A stretch of 64,000 nucleotides of DNA from Euwallacea fornicatus. Its lineage: Eukaryota > Arthropoda > Insecta > Coleoptera > Curculionidae. How positions within the stretch are numbered: the stretch's first letter is position 1; the number at the start of each line of letters is the position of its first letter. The DNA lies in contig NC_089562.1 of assembly GCF_040115645.1 (NCBI RefSeq), forward strand, positions 1,550,001 to 1,614,000. Direction: 5' to 3'. The notes under the pieces were generated by a model. That model made no database searches, was not told the DNA's origin, and was given only the letters and a program-made list of their open reading frames with translations. The position numbers and the translations under genes are program-made. This document shows positions 24,361 through 36,392 of the stretch, piece after piece.

Positions 24361-24550
24361 GAACATTAGACGAAATCAGATGGTAACTTTTCCAATTCCT
24401 TAAGGAAGTTTTGATCGCTGTATCTTTAGTAAATACACATAGAAATTGGGAAGCTAATAAAGGGCATATATCTTAAGCTTGGATTGTATAGGGGAAATTT
24501 TCCAGTGAATTGGTGGAATAAAAATTTTATTACACGAAGAAAATAAAGGA
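24361..24550 (+). repeat. Dispersed repeat R2, copy a
   Basis: Shares with 52931-53110 the ordered blocks GAAACATT/GAACATT, CAGATGGTAACTTTTCC versus CAGATAATAACTTTTCC, GAAGTTTTGATCG and AATTGGTGGAATAAAAA versus AATTGGTGTAATAAAAA. Same orientation, unclassified. Confidence 0.6.
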
Positions 24551-25701
24551 GCATAGCAATTGGTAGACAAATGGAGTATTATCCAAACAATGCAATTTAA
24601 AAAATCAATAACGTTAAAAACGATGTATGGACTACTTTAGAACTACTTTTCTTTCGGGTATATGAAACATAAAAAAAAAACAAATAACGATCGTCTCACT
24701 CGAGAACAATCTTCATTTCTAACAAATATGTACCGACCTAAATGAACTGTCTGGCACCCTCAAACTTCATTGTGAGGTAAAATTAAGGGGATCGTTTTTG
24801 ATTAAACAGGGAGACAAGTCCGCCCCGGGCTATAAAGCAAACGAGAAGCACCTCTTTAATCAAATTGCAGATATGCGATAGAGAATACTACTTGATACGG
24901 ACACAAAGAGAATTGAATAATAATTTCATTCGAAAAACCTTGATAAATATGTAAAACATCTTGTGTCGCAGGTTGTGAAGCGAATATCAGGGAAATTTGT
25001 TCACGAGAAAACTTCACACCACGATTTTACGATCAGTTTAAAAATGAAAAGCGCTTCGATTTGTCTAGGCTTCTCGTCTTTTTATATCCGCAATTACTTT
25101 CAAAGTGTTTGAAGTTTTGTATATGAGCATCCATGGAAGCAAATTTAGGGTAAATCCTCTCCAGCAGAAACACTTTCGCTATTCCTTCGCATCAGCGTTA
25201 CATCTTCGTCAAGCCCTTGATTATCTTTTGCCCTGAAGGGCAACGAAGGTTGGATTTTTTGATGTCTGATAGATGAAGTTCTCCGGCGAAAGCAATCCTG
25301 TGTTTGTCCCGTATTTTCGTGTTACACGTGTCGGCAGACGCTTCGAAAGTAATTGTTTCGTTAAATTTTAATGGGTGCTTTTATGTGAAATATAACTTTT
25401 TTCCTGTTCGGAAAAAAGTGGAAGGAAATAAATTCAGTTATTTTTACTTGGCTTTTTTTAAACTTGATCAGTCTGTTCCTGGCAACCCCTTTATTGCATA
25501 AACCGTTGATATGACAGTAACCAGAACATTATGCGTCTACTATAGAAAATGTTAAAATATCTTATTAACGGTGAATTTCAATGTGCATGTCATACGGGGA
25601 GATTCATTGGAAATGACACATGGCAAAACCTGAGATAGGAGACACAAAAATGTAACGATTGGATTCGATATACTTTATACCAACGTTGCGCATTTCGGAA
25701 T
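24551..25701. other. Non-coding, nothing recognised
   Basis: No supported gene or repeat. Confidence 0.35.
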
Positions 25702-25703
25702 TA

Positions 25704-26689
25704 CAGAATGCTAAAGGTTGAAAATGTTTTCAAATTCCTTAATAACTTTTTGTGTCTTCATAGCACAGGTTCGGCCGCTCCAAAATTGGTATAGTTAGAT
25801 TTTTTAAGATGCCAAATAAGATTTGTGGTCAAATTTTCACGTAGCTGCTTCAGGGCGCTAGCTACAACCCACCGCTTCGATATATTTGGTCATATTTTTT
25901 TATGAGCGCACCTAAGGTCAAATTCTATTCAATATAACGAAAGAATGTCTATTCCTACTCAAAAAAAACTATTCTCGTTTAATGCAAATATTTCTCTTCG
26001 TTTACGAGATTTTCGCCCATAAGCTAATTCGAGTAGTACCATTTCAAAACTTCAAAAACCATGATATCTGTGGTTCACTCTCGTGGCAACGCATTACTTA
26101 GCCATTGTTACTTTAGCTTGTTAGACTATTTTCTTGCGGCTGCTCATTTTAAGTAAGTCATTATCCTTTAAAAGTAAAAATGCCAAACCATAATGACTTT
26201 TCATTTAGTGAGATACGCGATTTGATTTGTATTTTCGATCAAATGAATTTTACAATAAGACTTGTTTCTCGTGTGCCACTCGCTTGTCATTTTTGCAATG
26301 ATTCGAAAATGTAATTTTTTAATTTTTTTTTGTATTTAATTAAGGATTTGAAATGGTGCGCCACGAATTAGCTTATGGGTAAAAATCTCGCAAACGAAGA
26401 GTTATTGGGATTAAACGCAAATATTTTGTTTTAGTAAAAATAGTCGTTATTTCATTACAATAAATAGAATTTAACTTTAATTGTACTCATAAAAAATATA
26501 ACCAAATATATCGAGGCGATGGTTTAACATTGGCGACCTCAAGGAGCTACGTAAAAATTAGATCTAAATTCTTACTCGGCATCTTAGAAAACCTAACTGT
26601 ACCAATTTTGGTGTTGCTGAAGCTATGCTATGAAGACACAGAAAATTATTAAGGAATTTTAAAATAAAACACCAACCGTTAACACCCTG
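25704..26689. mobile_element. Foldback element with about 350-380-bp inverted arms
   Basis: TA (25702-25703) and TA (26690-26691) flank inverted arms. From the left: CAGAATGCTAAAGG, ATTCCTTAATAACTTTTTGT, GTGTCTTCATAGCA, CCAAAATTGGTATAGTTAG, CGATATATTTGGTCATATTT and CCCATAAGCTAATTCG. Reading inward from the right end, the order is the same: CAGGGTGTTAACGG, ATTCCTTAATAATTTTCTGT, GTGTCTTCATAGCA, CCAAAATTGGTACAGTTAG, CGATATATTTGGTTATATTT and CCCATAAGCTAATTCG. About 280 bp of spacer remains and no transposase was seen. The ends belong to the CAGGGTGT class found elsewhere in the window. Confidence 0.8.
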
Positions 26690-26691
26690 TA

Positions 26692-27814
26692 ATTATCAAA
26701 CACGCAACATTGATATTAGCTATGTAGGATCCAATCATATTTTCATATCCTCTATCTCGGATTTTGCCATATCCCAGTCCAAATGAATCATCCTGCATAT
26801 GGTCCAAATCATGTAACTTTTTATCCACGTCGCTGGCTTCATATTAGCAGTGATGCCACATATTTTCAAAATTAATATCTAGCAGGAATTTCTCCCGTAT
26901 TGGTACAACACTCTAAGTATTTACCACTATTTAACAGTATTTAAATCCAGAGCCAACAATTATCATACCAACGAAATGAAACCGCCATTAAATATTTACG
27001 ATTTTTATACATATCATGAATTTCGTTGCGGATGGCAGCGACATCTAACAATGATGTGCCAATCACTGGTTTTTTTTCTCCCTCGATTTTTCTTACGAGA
27101 ATGTAGCTTCACATTGCCTTTCATCGCCGCTGATACCTTACTTACAGTAGGCACACTCAAATTTAAAGCATACGAAATACAGTAAATAAAACATGAGTTT
27201 GTAATACTCAATTGTAACATATTAAAATTCAATTTACCTCACTATGTGAGTTCAATGGTAGAAGGGTCCGTTATTTTCCAATTCCCGTTCAAAATAGTTG
27301 ATAATGGACGCTACAAGTTTCTTACACCGATTATTTAAGAACTTGGACAGTATACCAACTATAATAATACCAAAATCGATAATAAACATCCAGGAGTACT
27401 ATTTTAATTCTCAAACAAACAAATTTTACCGTGAAAGTTGATGAACGAAGGACACAACGGTTTAGAACACCAAATTCAACTAAAACGTCAACAAATTAAG
27501 CTGCAATCGTACAAAAAATAGGGTTATGTTTTGACATTCAAATATATCTTTATCCTTTTTTAGCATATTAAATTTATATGACTTGTCGTTTCACGTAAGG
27601 TGACTTTTCATCGTTACATTTTGTGTGACGTGGATAAAAAATTACGTGATTTGACTCAAAATATTTTTTTAAATGGGAGTTCGCAATAAATGCCGCTTTT
27701 TCATTAGTACTTAGATAAGAATTTACTCCGATAATTCTATGTCTCACAAGTAAAATCTATAGTTGCATGCACCTGATAGTTCCCAATTATTTTTGAACGT
27801 GAAATGTGTAGCCA
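26692..27814. other. Non-coding, nothing recognised
   Basis: No supported gene. Two opposed short frames at 26976-27232 lack motifs. Confidence 0.35.
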
Positions 27815-27965
27815 TCCGTAACATTACAGGACCATCAGCGTCTTCATGTGGTCATTTATATTTCTTCGCACTTTATTTTATCCACATATTATCCCACACA
27901 TAGACGCCTGGCGCCATGGACAACCGAAGTTGAGCAGGAGCCACGTATGAGGCATAATATCACGT
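27815..27965 (+). repeat. Dispersed repeat R1, copy a
   Basis: Contains the ordered words CCATCAGCGTCTTCATGTGG, TTCGCACTTTATTTTATCC, AGACGCCTGGCGCCATGGA and GAGGCATAATAT, shared with 46262-46430 and 48675-48810. It has no coding frame. A SINE or short non-autonomous element is possible; no pol III box A/B was confirmed. Confidence 0.6.
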
Positions 27966-28039
27966 ATCACTCCAAATTGTCAACTCCGTCCCTGTTAATT
28001 TTTTAGTAATTTAAAAGCAGAATTAAATAGGGCAGAAAA

Positions 28040-28578
28040 TACTATCTTGACGTTTGTTTATTTTTTAAAATGTTGTTTACGTTACCGGTTGCACAAAATG
28101 ACCGATTTTTAAAAACTAAAACACGGGTCAAGTGACACCTCAAATTCCAGATCTCCAAAACCCATTTTCAATGGTGTTTTACGATGAAAAATCTATCGAT
28201 TAGTTTTTGAGAATGGCAGATATAAATTTGGAAAAAAATGCAATGCAAACTCCATTAAATCGCACACAAACGACGAAAAAAAATCTTGTTTGTTAATAGG
28301 AAAACGGTTTCTTTTCGATTTTGTACTCACCAACAGTCTTTGGTTAAAAAAATAATAATGTAAATAAAAATAACCAAAGACTGTTTGCGAACGCAAGCAC
28401 GAAAGTTCATTTTTCTCAAAGACTAATCGATAGATTTTGAATCGCAATGCGCCATTGATTGTAATTTTGAAAAACCATTAATTTGAGGTGTCATTTAACC
28501 CAGGTTTCAATTTTGTTTAAATCGGACATTGTGCGTGTAAGCAACATTTAAAAAAATAAACCGACATTAAAAGATAAT
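28040..28578. mobile_element. Foldback element, near-complete hairpin
   Basis: Outer arms: TTTGTTTATTTTTTAAAATG, ACACCTCAAATT and AAAATCTATCGATTAG from about 28052 recur inverted up to about 28570, where the right arm read inward gives CGGTTTATTTTTTTAAATG, ACACCTCAAATT and AAAATCTATCGATTAG. The centre has a second inverted pair, ACAGTCTTTGGTT (28333) and AACCAAAGACTGT (28371), so nearly all of it could fold back. No coding frame; ends not precisely fixed. Confidence 0.7.
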
Positions 28579-31500
28579 GTTTCTGGTTCTATTCAATGCT
28601 GCTTTTAAATAAAAAAAAAAAAAAAAACATTGATTAGAAAGTTAAAAGGGGAAAAGGAGCGGGAGGTTGGTTGAGTTTAGAAGTGCACAGTATTACCGCT
28701 CTCAAACTACGAAACATGATCGTTCATAATTTTCTACAAGTAGTTATGATGTTAGTTTGATCCCCAATGCACTTAGTTTAAGTGAAGCAGATAAGTTATT
28801 CAAAGAAAAACAGTTTTGGTAAATCAACAACAATAATTCGTGTGTAGTTTCGGGTAAAATGGGGTGCTCGGATGTTGTTGCAATCGAAGAGAGTGTATGT
28901 AGCGAAAGTAATAGAAAAGTCAGCAAGTCACCGCTGTCAATAGATGCAAAGAACATATCTTTTTCAGTTTTCTGTTATTTGAAAAAAAAAATAGCAGCGA
29001 TTATATTTCTGAATTACATATCAGTAATTCTGAACAAACCTGACAGAGTAGCCTGATCTTGTAAATAAAAAAACTAAATATATGTGGTTCCGATTTTGAC
29101 CATTCAGCTGAATTTTGAACCACTGCAAAATTTTTGTGTGATCTACTGTGATCACTAATTTCTTCAATATTTAAACAAACTATACGTATTCTATTCCCTC
29201 GCTATAAATAATAATCGAAGTTTTAACATTTAGGAAGCTTATTAGAATCTGAAACTTCTTTCAAAAGTTTTCCGCCGCTCCTGGCAAATTCAAATTAAAA
29301 AAACCTGTTTTGAGGCTAAATCACAAAGAATGTCCAGTAAAATTGGGTTGTCACTCTCCAAATTTAATCATTTTACTATTCATCAGCGAGTTTCTAGGAA
29401 ACATTAACCGCTGTACCCTCACAGGCGACAAATTAGATTTTTCAGGACGATCAAGGCGTGTAATGAAATATTTCACAAAAAGGGCTAAAAATGGGTTTCT
29501 AAAGTGAAAGCTAACCCATAATTGGATAATTCCGGGAAAGCAATTAAAACTTGATCGAGCATGACAGGCGACAAGGCGGGGACGAAAATTTGCATTTTCT
29601 GAAAATTACGTTCAATAGATGTCATGCTCGGCAAATAAGTTTCGTCACGTTTAATGAGACCACTGTGGGCGATAATTCGTGATGATGCCGAACTAATGGC
29701 TATTAGTGGTCAGCTTCATATTTAAATGGCGCTGAGGGAGTGAATGTGGGAATACTATCGTTTGCTGCTTAGTTGAGAACTTGACGTTCGTATTTTTTAA
29801 AATATTCGTCTACTGAAAACGACTCAGACACCATAAAAAGCGTAAGTTCAAAGTATAAAATTAAATAATTAATGCAAAAGCAATTTTAATAGTAACAAAG
29901 TAAATTATGTGATTCATGAGGACATTTAGCTTGGACCGCACTAAAAAAATGGTTTTTTAAATCAAACGGATTTTCTCATTTTTTTAGAAATCATCTTCTG
30001 TTTCTCGACGTACGTTCAGGAGAAATATCAGATGAAAAAAGTAAGTTCTTCCTAAAGAATAACTTCTAAAGAATAGATTGTTAATGTAAACGAGAAGGTG
30101 AAGATATTTAGGGAATTAGGTTTAGACATCACTTATGAAAACATGTTAATAAAAAAGATTTACATTTGCGATTAAACTATGAAGAAATTGACTCAAAAAG
30201 TAATTAAAATGCCTGTGAATGTTAAATTACAAGAAAAGTGAAAGTATTCATCAAACTTGTATGTGTAAGTTAGTAAAGGATCCTATAAAATGTCTAACCT
30301 CCTACACTGGAAGTCTAATTCTAACTTCTTCGGAATGTGTTCATTAAATACATATAAACATTCTGCATCCGATCTCATTGAAATCAGTGGTACATTATGC
30401 GCAAACTGCCACAGCAACTCATTCAGATCAAACTTGATCAATATCAAAGAAACTTAGAAGGGACTGACCAAATATGGCTTTGAAATTTGCTCAATTTCGC
30501 TTCCACTTCCACGCACTTGCTAAGATGTCCGGGAAATACCGAATATATTGATTTTCGTTTTTCCTAAATAACCAGTGGCGGACATATGACCGGGCAGTTC
30601 GGTGCTGTGCCCTGCAAACTCATTTGCTCCAAAATCGGCTGGGAGTAAGTGGGCCTTGTGGGGCCCGGTGGGTTAATAGTAAGATTAAAAAGAGAATTGG
30701 TCGAGATTAGAAAACGTGCATTTGACAGTCAATCAATTCTAGGGGAATACAGATCACAATTTTCTTTAAGCAAGAAATCGAATAGAAAGAAAAGAAAATT
30801 TTTGCATCTAACTGTAGTACAGACAGAGATGTAATGAATGCAGTTTAAAGTCAAACAAGAAAGAAGTATTGATGAATAAAAATAATATAGAAAAAAACTT
30901 GGAAAATTGTTGGCCCTTAGAACTTTCTAATAAGCACTATCAGGGTTCTCTGTTACAATTTGAAAAACATGCGTTTGAAGCCGATAAAAAAGTACAGAAA
31001 ACAAATTTCAGGTAATAAACCGCAACGGGCTACGCCTAAAAATATTCTAATGAAAGGGGTTAAATGAACAAAGCCGAGAGAGAAAAAGCCATCGGTTACT
31101 GCTCAAATTTTTTAAACTTCGCAAAGACTTGCAAGAACTTAAAAAATTACGCACGCCACTGATCTTAATGGAATAAGGTAAAAAAATCAATAGAAATAAA
31201 GAAATAAGAAAGAAATATGCTCACAGGAAATATAGAAGATTATCTGTCATTTTCGATAAGCTTTGTCGGGGTTTTATTTATTTCAAAAAACTTTCTAAAG
31301 TTCTTTATAAACTTGTCGAGGGATAGTTGTCATTTATAGGTCTTTTGATTTTCTGACATTAAATAAATTTTCAAGAAATATATGTAGTATTTCATCGTCT
31401 TGGAAGATGTTCCATTATTTTATTATATCTGAAAACTTTTGGGCAAAATATTCAGAACCTCTTCATCGCCTGCAAAGAAAAATGTTCTTTGGATCTACAG

Positions 31501-32284
31501 ATTGAATATTATCTCGATTTTTAACACGTAAAACGGGCTTAAAGTTTTAAAAATGTTCATTAACGAAAGAAACAAAACAGAACTTGAAATACTTTTAAAC
31601 AAAAAAAAAACATCTAAATCCTTTTACTTCCTTTGAGCAAGTAGAGTTCACCGACAATGTTCGGAGAAAGTTTGGCAATTTAAGTTTTGTTCGGGGGAAC
31701 GTATACTTATTGCTATTTAAGTATTCTCTATAATTTGAAAACAAGCAATTAGAGCCAGCAAAAATAACATAAATCAAATGGAGCATATATCAATTTGGAA
31801 AAAAGCTGAGTCTTAAAAATCTGTGTTACACTAATTCAGCGTTTACTAAGTGACGCAAATGTTCCCTATAACTTGGAAAAATGTGCATTTAATTGGAGTA
31901 AGGACAATAACGCACTCGATATAATTTGTTATAACAGCCTAGAATCGGAAAAAAAATAAAGAGAAAGAATTTTAGACAATTGAGAGGTTTTAAAGTCTTG
32001 TGACACGCCAATGATGTACTGTATGTGAGCCTTGTACCCCTACAGTTCCGCTACTTAAAATAGCTTAAAAACTAATTATCGGAGAATCATGAATATCAGA
32101 TAGAGACATTTTAAAGACAAAAGAATAGTACACGTAGTCCAATAAAATATAAGCCGTTCCATTTCGGCAAAAAAACTAAAGTTTTCAGTAGGCGAACACT
32201 AAAAATGCTTGAAAAATCACCTGAAATGCACACGTTCACAACTCTATAGATTACCAAAAAGCTTTTGAAGATGGATATATTACA
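28579..32284. other. Non-coding, one weak element candidate
   Basis: 3.7 kb with no recognised gene. CAGTGGCG at 30573 and its inverse CGCCACTG ending at 31161 could bound a 0.6-kb hAT-like non-autonomous element containing a GC-rich GGGCCTTGTGGGGCCCGG segment. Only 8 bp match and no 8-bp target duplication is seen. A run of A lies near 28609-28626. Confidence 0.3.
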
Positions 32285-32345
32285 AGGTTAGTTCCAAAAG
32301 TACCCGACTAGAACTTATAGATAACGATTTTTTTTGTTAAAAATC
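32285..32345 (+). repeat. Solo 5' end of the irritans-like mariner family
   Basis: GGTTAGTTCCAAAAGTACCC followed by TTATAGATAACGATTTTTTT is parallel to the 5' end of mariner copy 3 (GAATAGTCTCAAAAATACCC, then TATAGATAACGATTTTTTG, from 32586) and to copy 1. No coding part follows, so it is a truncated end lying about 300 bp before copy 3. Confidence 0.6.
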
Positions 32346-32582
32346 ACCTCTCTTTCCTGAATATTTGAGCTTCTCGGGCAATTTCGAATTTCCCTTTTTA
32401 CCAGTTTTCAAACTAGAAACTCCTAACGATCTCATAAAAACGAAAAATGGTACCTTAAAAATTTCAAAACTTTCCCGAAAATTTCCAAAGGGACTATTTG
32501 TCGTGCCCTTTTGAATCAAAAAGAGTACAATATGGTATCGCTTACTTCGTATGTGAAACGGAAGTCAAAGGAAGCGAAAATA

Positions 32583-33284
32583 CGTGAATAGTCTCAAAAA
32601 TACCCAACTTGATATATAGATAACGATTTTTTGTTAAATATTTACCTGTATTATAAAGGCCTAACTTAAAAAGCTTATGTTAAAAGTTTGAGGGTCTTAC
32701 GTAAATTTGTGTTTGTTTTGGAGCCGTTTTTAGCGGACGTTCTTCGAGATTTTTTTCGCATGAAAAGAATTGGACTCAAAGGGGAAAATCGGCTCCAAAA
32801 AAGGCAAAAACTGTTTCATCTGCAGAAAAGGTGGTGACGTCAGTTTTTTGGGGTACACCTGGGGTAATTTTTATTGATTATCTCCCTAAAGCAAAAACGG
32901 TAAACGGAGAATATCATACGCGACCGCATTTGGCGAAAAAGAAAAAAATCACGTCCAGTCCGCACTTCCGCCATAGCGATGGCCGAAATCAATCAGCTTG
33001 GTTTCGAACTTTTCCCTCATCCACCCTATTCGTCAGATTTAACCCCCTCAGATTATTTTCTATTTCCAAACTTGAAAAAGTGGTTCGATGGAGAGATTTG
33101 ATAATAATGAAGAGGTGGAGTCCGAAGTCGACGCCTATTATTCCGAAACATTGGAAGCCTCTTACTGTAAATAGGGCATAGAACATCGCCGGGAAAAGTG
33201 TGTCAACCTCAAAGGAGACTATGTTAAGAGACAATATAATATTTTTCAAAATTTTCTCTTCGAGTTCGTCTGGGACAATCCCAG
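32583..33284 (+). mobile_element. Irritans-like mariner, copy 3, internally deleted
   Basis: 5' end TA-CGTGAATAGTCTC (TA at 32581-32582) and 3' end GGGACAATCCCAG-TA (TA at 33285-33286). At about 0.7 kb it lacks much of the transposase. Recognisable parts: the start region (TTTGTGTTTGTTTTGGAGCC, as in copy 1), then GVIFIDYLPKAKTVNGEYHT (from about 32861), then after another deletion the frames matching FPNLKKWF and HRREKCVNLK-like segments to about 33230. The catalytic QDNA region is not intact. This is a non-autonomous relic. Confidence 0.75.
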
Positions 33285-34884
33285 TAAGTAGATAACTGAA
33301 AGACTCCTTTTCCACTATTCAATTATCAGCTTAAATTGCACATTCTCCCCGCAACTTTATGCCATGACCCAGAGACTTCTGCACTGTCTCTGCGGGTATT
33401 GCTGTTTCTGTTGGTGTTGATAACGTAATGTGAAAGTGAGAGAGACTAAAGTTATTCGATAGTATCCAGATCCCCTAGCCAAATTCTCATTCTTTCGCTA
33501 AATTTCACTTTTATATCCGTTTCGCAAATTTTATTGAGCCACGTTTTCACACAAACCGGGCTACGTAATCGCGCCTCCGACGCCTTATGTTCGTCCTAAA
33601 CAAAAACTTATTGGACAATCTCGTTTTCCTCGCAGACATTCGCTATAAATTCCATCTGCAGCCCCTTTGTGTGAAACTATGGCTAATACGGTGGATTTTA
33701 TTCATCTTTTGCGAACTATATTTTTAAGGGAGTGAGGGAGTGGCAATTTTAAGACTGACGCCCCCGAGCGCAAGAACGTCGAAAAGAAAACCTCGGACCG
33801 TTTGAAATGGTTCACAATGTTTTGTTTCCCAAATTGGTCGTAAAAACGTTTTATTTCTGCAGCGGAAGGGTCGTTAGTTTTTGGTTTGTAGAGCTGCATG
33901 GAGCGTTTATAATCGAGAGTTTTATATGGAGCCGATAACGTAGAATCTGCAAAAGGAAATCTTATTTTCCGCAGGAAAGAGGTAATAACACTATTTCTAT
34001 CGGGCATTTGAATACTTTCGGTGGGCGAACAATGCCTTCTGAAGATCTACGACGCAATAGACACAGCCCCGTTCCTAGAATTTTAACCATTCTTAGAGGG
34101 AAATGCTGACATCTACCGGGTCCTCAATTCCAGAGGAGGGAAATTGCCTCTTTCTCTGCTTGAAATGCACACATAATATATCCCCTCGAAAACTTCACGA
34201 AGCAAAGAAGAAATTTCGAATAATTGCTTGTCGACATAATACCCCTCTCAAGGCGGAAATTTAAAACTACTTAGCTTCTCTTCGCACTTTAAAAAATAAA
34301 AGAACGAGTCCTTGTTCTCGTCGACTTTAAAGCCGTCGAGTCGTGTTATAATGAATCCTAACAGGCGCTAAGAAAGTCGAGTTTTAATATTTCAGGATTG
34401 TTGTTCAAGTCCTCATAGCAAAGTTTTGATGCCGGAAGTTGTATAGAAATCTTCGTCGGTGCCAAATTAGATTTTAATTATTATGCCTCCTGCGGAAGCA
34501 AGGCCAAAAGGAGGTTCAACAAAAGCAGCAGCAGGATCATTAGTAACAAACATTCCAATTCAGCAATTCATGTATTTTAGGTCTTGAAGAAAACTACTGG
34601 AGTTCCGGTTTTACGAGTACAATGCTTTTTTATTAAAGCAGAAAACTGTGGGTAATTGTACTTAATAGCTGACTTCAGCTCTGACTGCAAACTGGTTGTG
34701 CCGGCTACACAGGGTGGCCCGACGAAAACTTTCTACCTGGATTTTCCGTATTTGAAGCGAAAGTAGGTAAAAGCGTCGGACCCGTCGATTTCCACTTCGA
34801 AGGGGAAAGTTTTTAATGCATTTCCCACCCTTCTACCAAAACCCTTGAACAAGAGTGACAGGTACCTCCGACACTTCTAATGGG
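33285..34884. other. Non-coding, nothing firm
   Basis: No supported gene. A minus-strand open frame at 33702-34007 (101 codons) has no recognisable motif. ACACAGGGTGGCCCG at about 34707 resembles the CAGGGTGNCC end class but has no identified partner. Confidence 0.35.
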
Positions 34885-36392
34885 AAGGGAGTGTCGACTG
34901 ATACCTCATTTTAAAGCTACTCGTATCTTAGTTATAGCATCCGAGTTTCAAGTCACTGACTTCAGTCACCTGCCTGCATTTCCCCCTTTAATATGACAAC
35001 TCGTCAAAGTCTGTAGGGAAAAAGTCTTTTAGATAATAATTTATTTATCACAATAAGCGCTACAGATTTCGAAATGAGGGTAGGATGGCCTTTAAAAGTA
35101 AGATATCGCTGAATTGTTTCGACGGAGGTAAGTTTTACCCCTACAAAAGGTGCGTTCCTTAATTTATATTACTTTTTTTGAAAATGTGAGTAAAAGAAAA
35201 AATCCATCTAACGAATTTCTATACGGACGCACAAAAATGACAGGAATAACTGAAAAACTGCCATAAATGCAGATAAAATGGAAAAACAACCATCATAACT
35301 GGAACATTGTAAACCCACGGTGCCTGATAAGGCAATCCTCTTTCCCCCGTCCAACTTACGGGGGAATTTTGAGCAAACCTCGAGTTATTTCAATCTCCGT
35401 TTCAATTACTTTTATGGAACATTTGAGTAAAACAATATACCATTAGACAAACTATTGTAACAACAGCAGAGGGACCAAATGGTCGATAGTCTGTTCCTTA
35501 GGGTATTAAGATTGTTTGTATATATGACAATTTACTACCAGCCAAGCTCATCACAGAGGTCCGAGTAAGCATAATCAATAATTCTAGACGAACATATACG
35601 TAAATTTTCAATTACCATCATTTTTCATGTAAAAACAAAACATTTAATCGAAACGTTCGGGGAATCCCTAGCTGCGTTCCAAACTGAAACTAATTCAAAT
35701 AATGTGTTAAAGTTGAACCATGTTTCGTTTTCGAGGTGCTTCGTGATGTGCTGGTTACCATTAGATCGAGACTGTTAGAATTTGTTCAAATTCAGATTTC
35801 GCGTTTTTGAGGTAATTGACATCACCCAATGAGGAGAGGGGCCCAACACATAAACAGTAACGTGGTTCAATTTGGCAATGTATTTTAAGGGAGATTTATA
35901 CACGAATGAATAATTTTTTCAGTTTAGAATTTTTTTTAGAATCAAAACCTTCATTTTCTTGCGATAAATTTGAATTCAAACTTCGAAGATAGTTATCCGC
36001 ACAATTGGCAAGTCCCCTATACGAGCAATGAGAAACTGGAAATGATCGACATTTACCTCCATACAATAAAACAAATTTTGTTTAAAGCATTGTCTTACGT
36101 TACGTAACATTTCGGGTGCAATTTGAAGGCATTTATAAATTATGCGATTGGGGGTAAGACTCACCCCCGTCAAAACGATTCAGTTATATCTCACGTTTAA
36201 ACGTGTACCTGCCCTCACGTTGAAGTCTGCAGCTCTTATTGTGATAAATTAATTATTAACCAAAACCTTTTTCTCTCCCACAATCTTTACAAGCAATTAC
36301 ATCAACGGAAATAATGGCAGTGACTTCAAACTTGGAGGTTGTAATTAGGGTACAACTAGCTTTAAAATGAGATATCAGTCGACACCCCCTTG
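34885..36392. mobile_element. Inverted-repeat element, about 250-bp arms
   Basis: Left arm about 34885-35135: GGGAGTGTCGACTGATACCT, CATTTTAAAGCTACTCGTA and AGATATCGCTGAATTGTTTC, then GACGGAGGTAAGTTTTACCC. Right arm about 36140-36392, read inward: GGGGGTGTCGACTGATATCT, CATTTTAAAGCTAGTTGTA, AGATATAACTGAATCGTTTT and GACGGGGGTGAGTCTTACCC. The spacer is about 1 kb without recognised coding sequence. The true outer ends were not located and may extend further left. Confidence 0.65.

Noticed and set aside
28744..28956. Minus-strand frame with a hydrophobic start as the missing signal-peptide exon of the Ig gene
   Set aside because: No donor in the phase required by the 22021-22210 exon could be defended, and hydrophobic frames are common in AT-rich DNA.
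30573..31161. CAGTGGCG ... CGCCACTG as a hAT-like element
   Set aside because: Only 8 bp of inverted match and no 8-bp target duplication; kept as a remark, not a feature.
33702..34007. 101-codon minus-strand frame
   Set aside because: No recognisable motif and no supporting splice sites; treated as chance.
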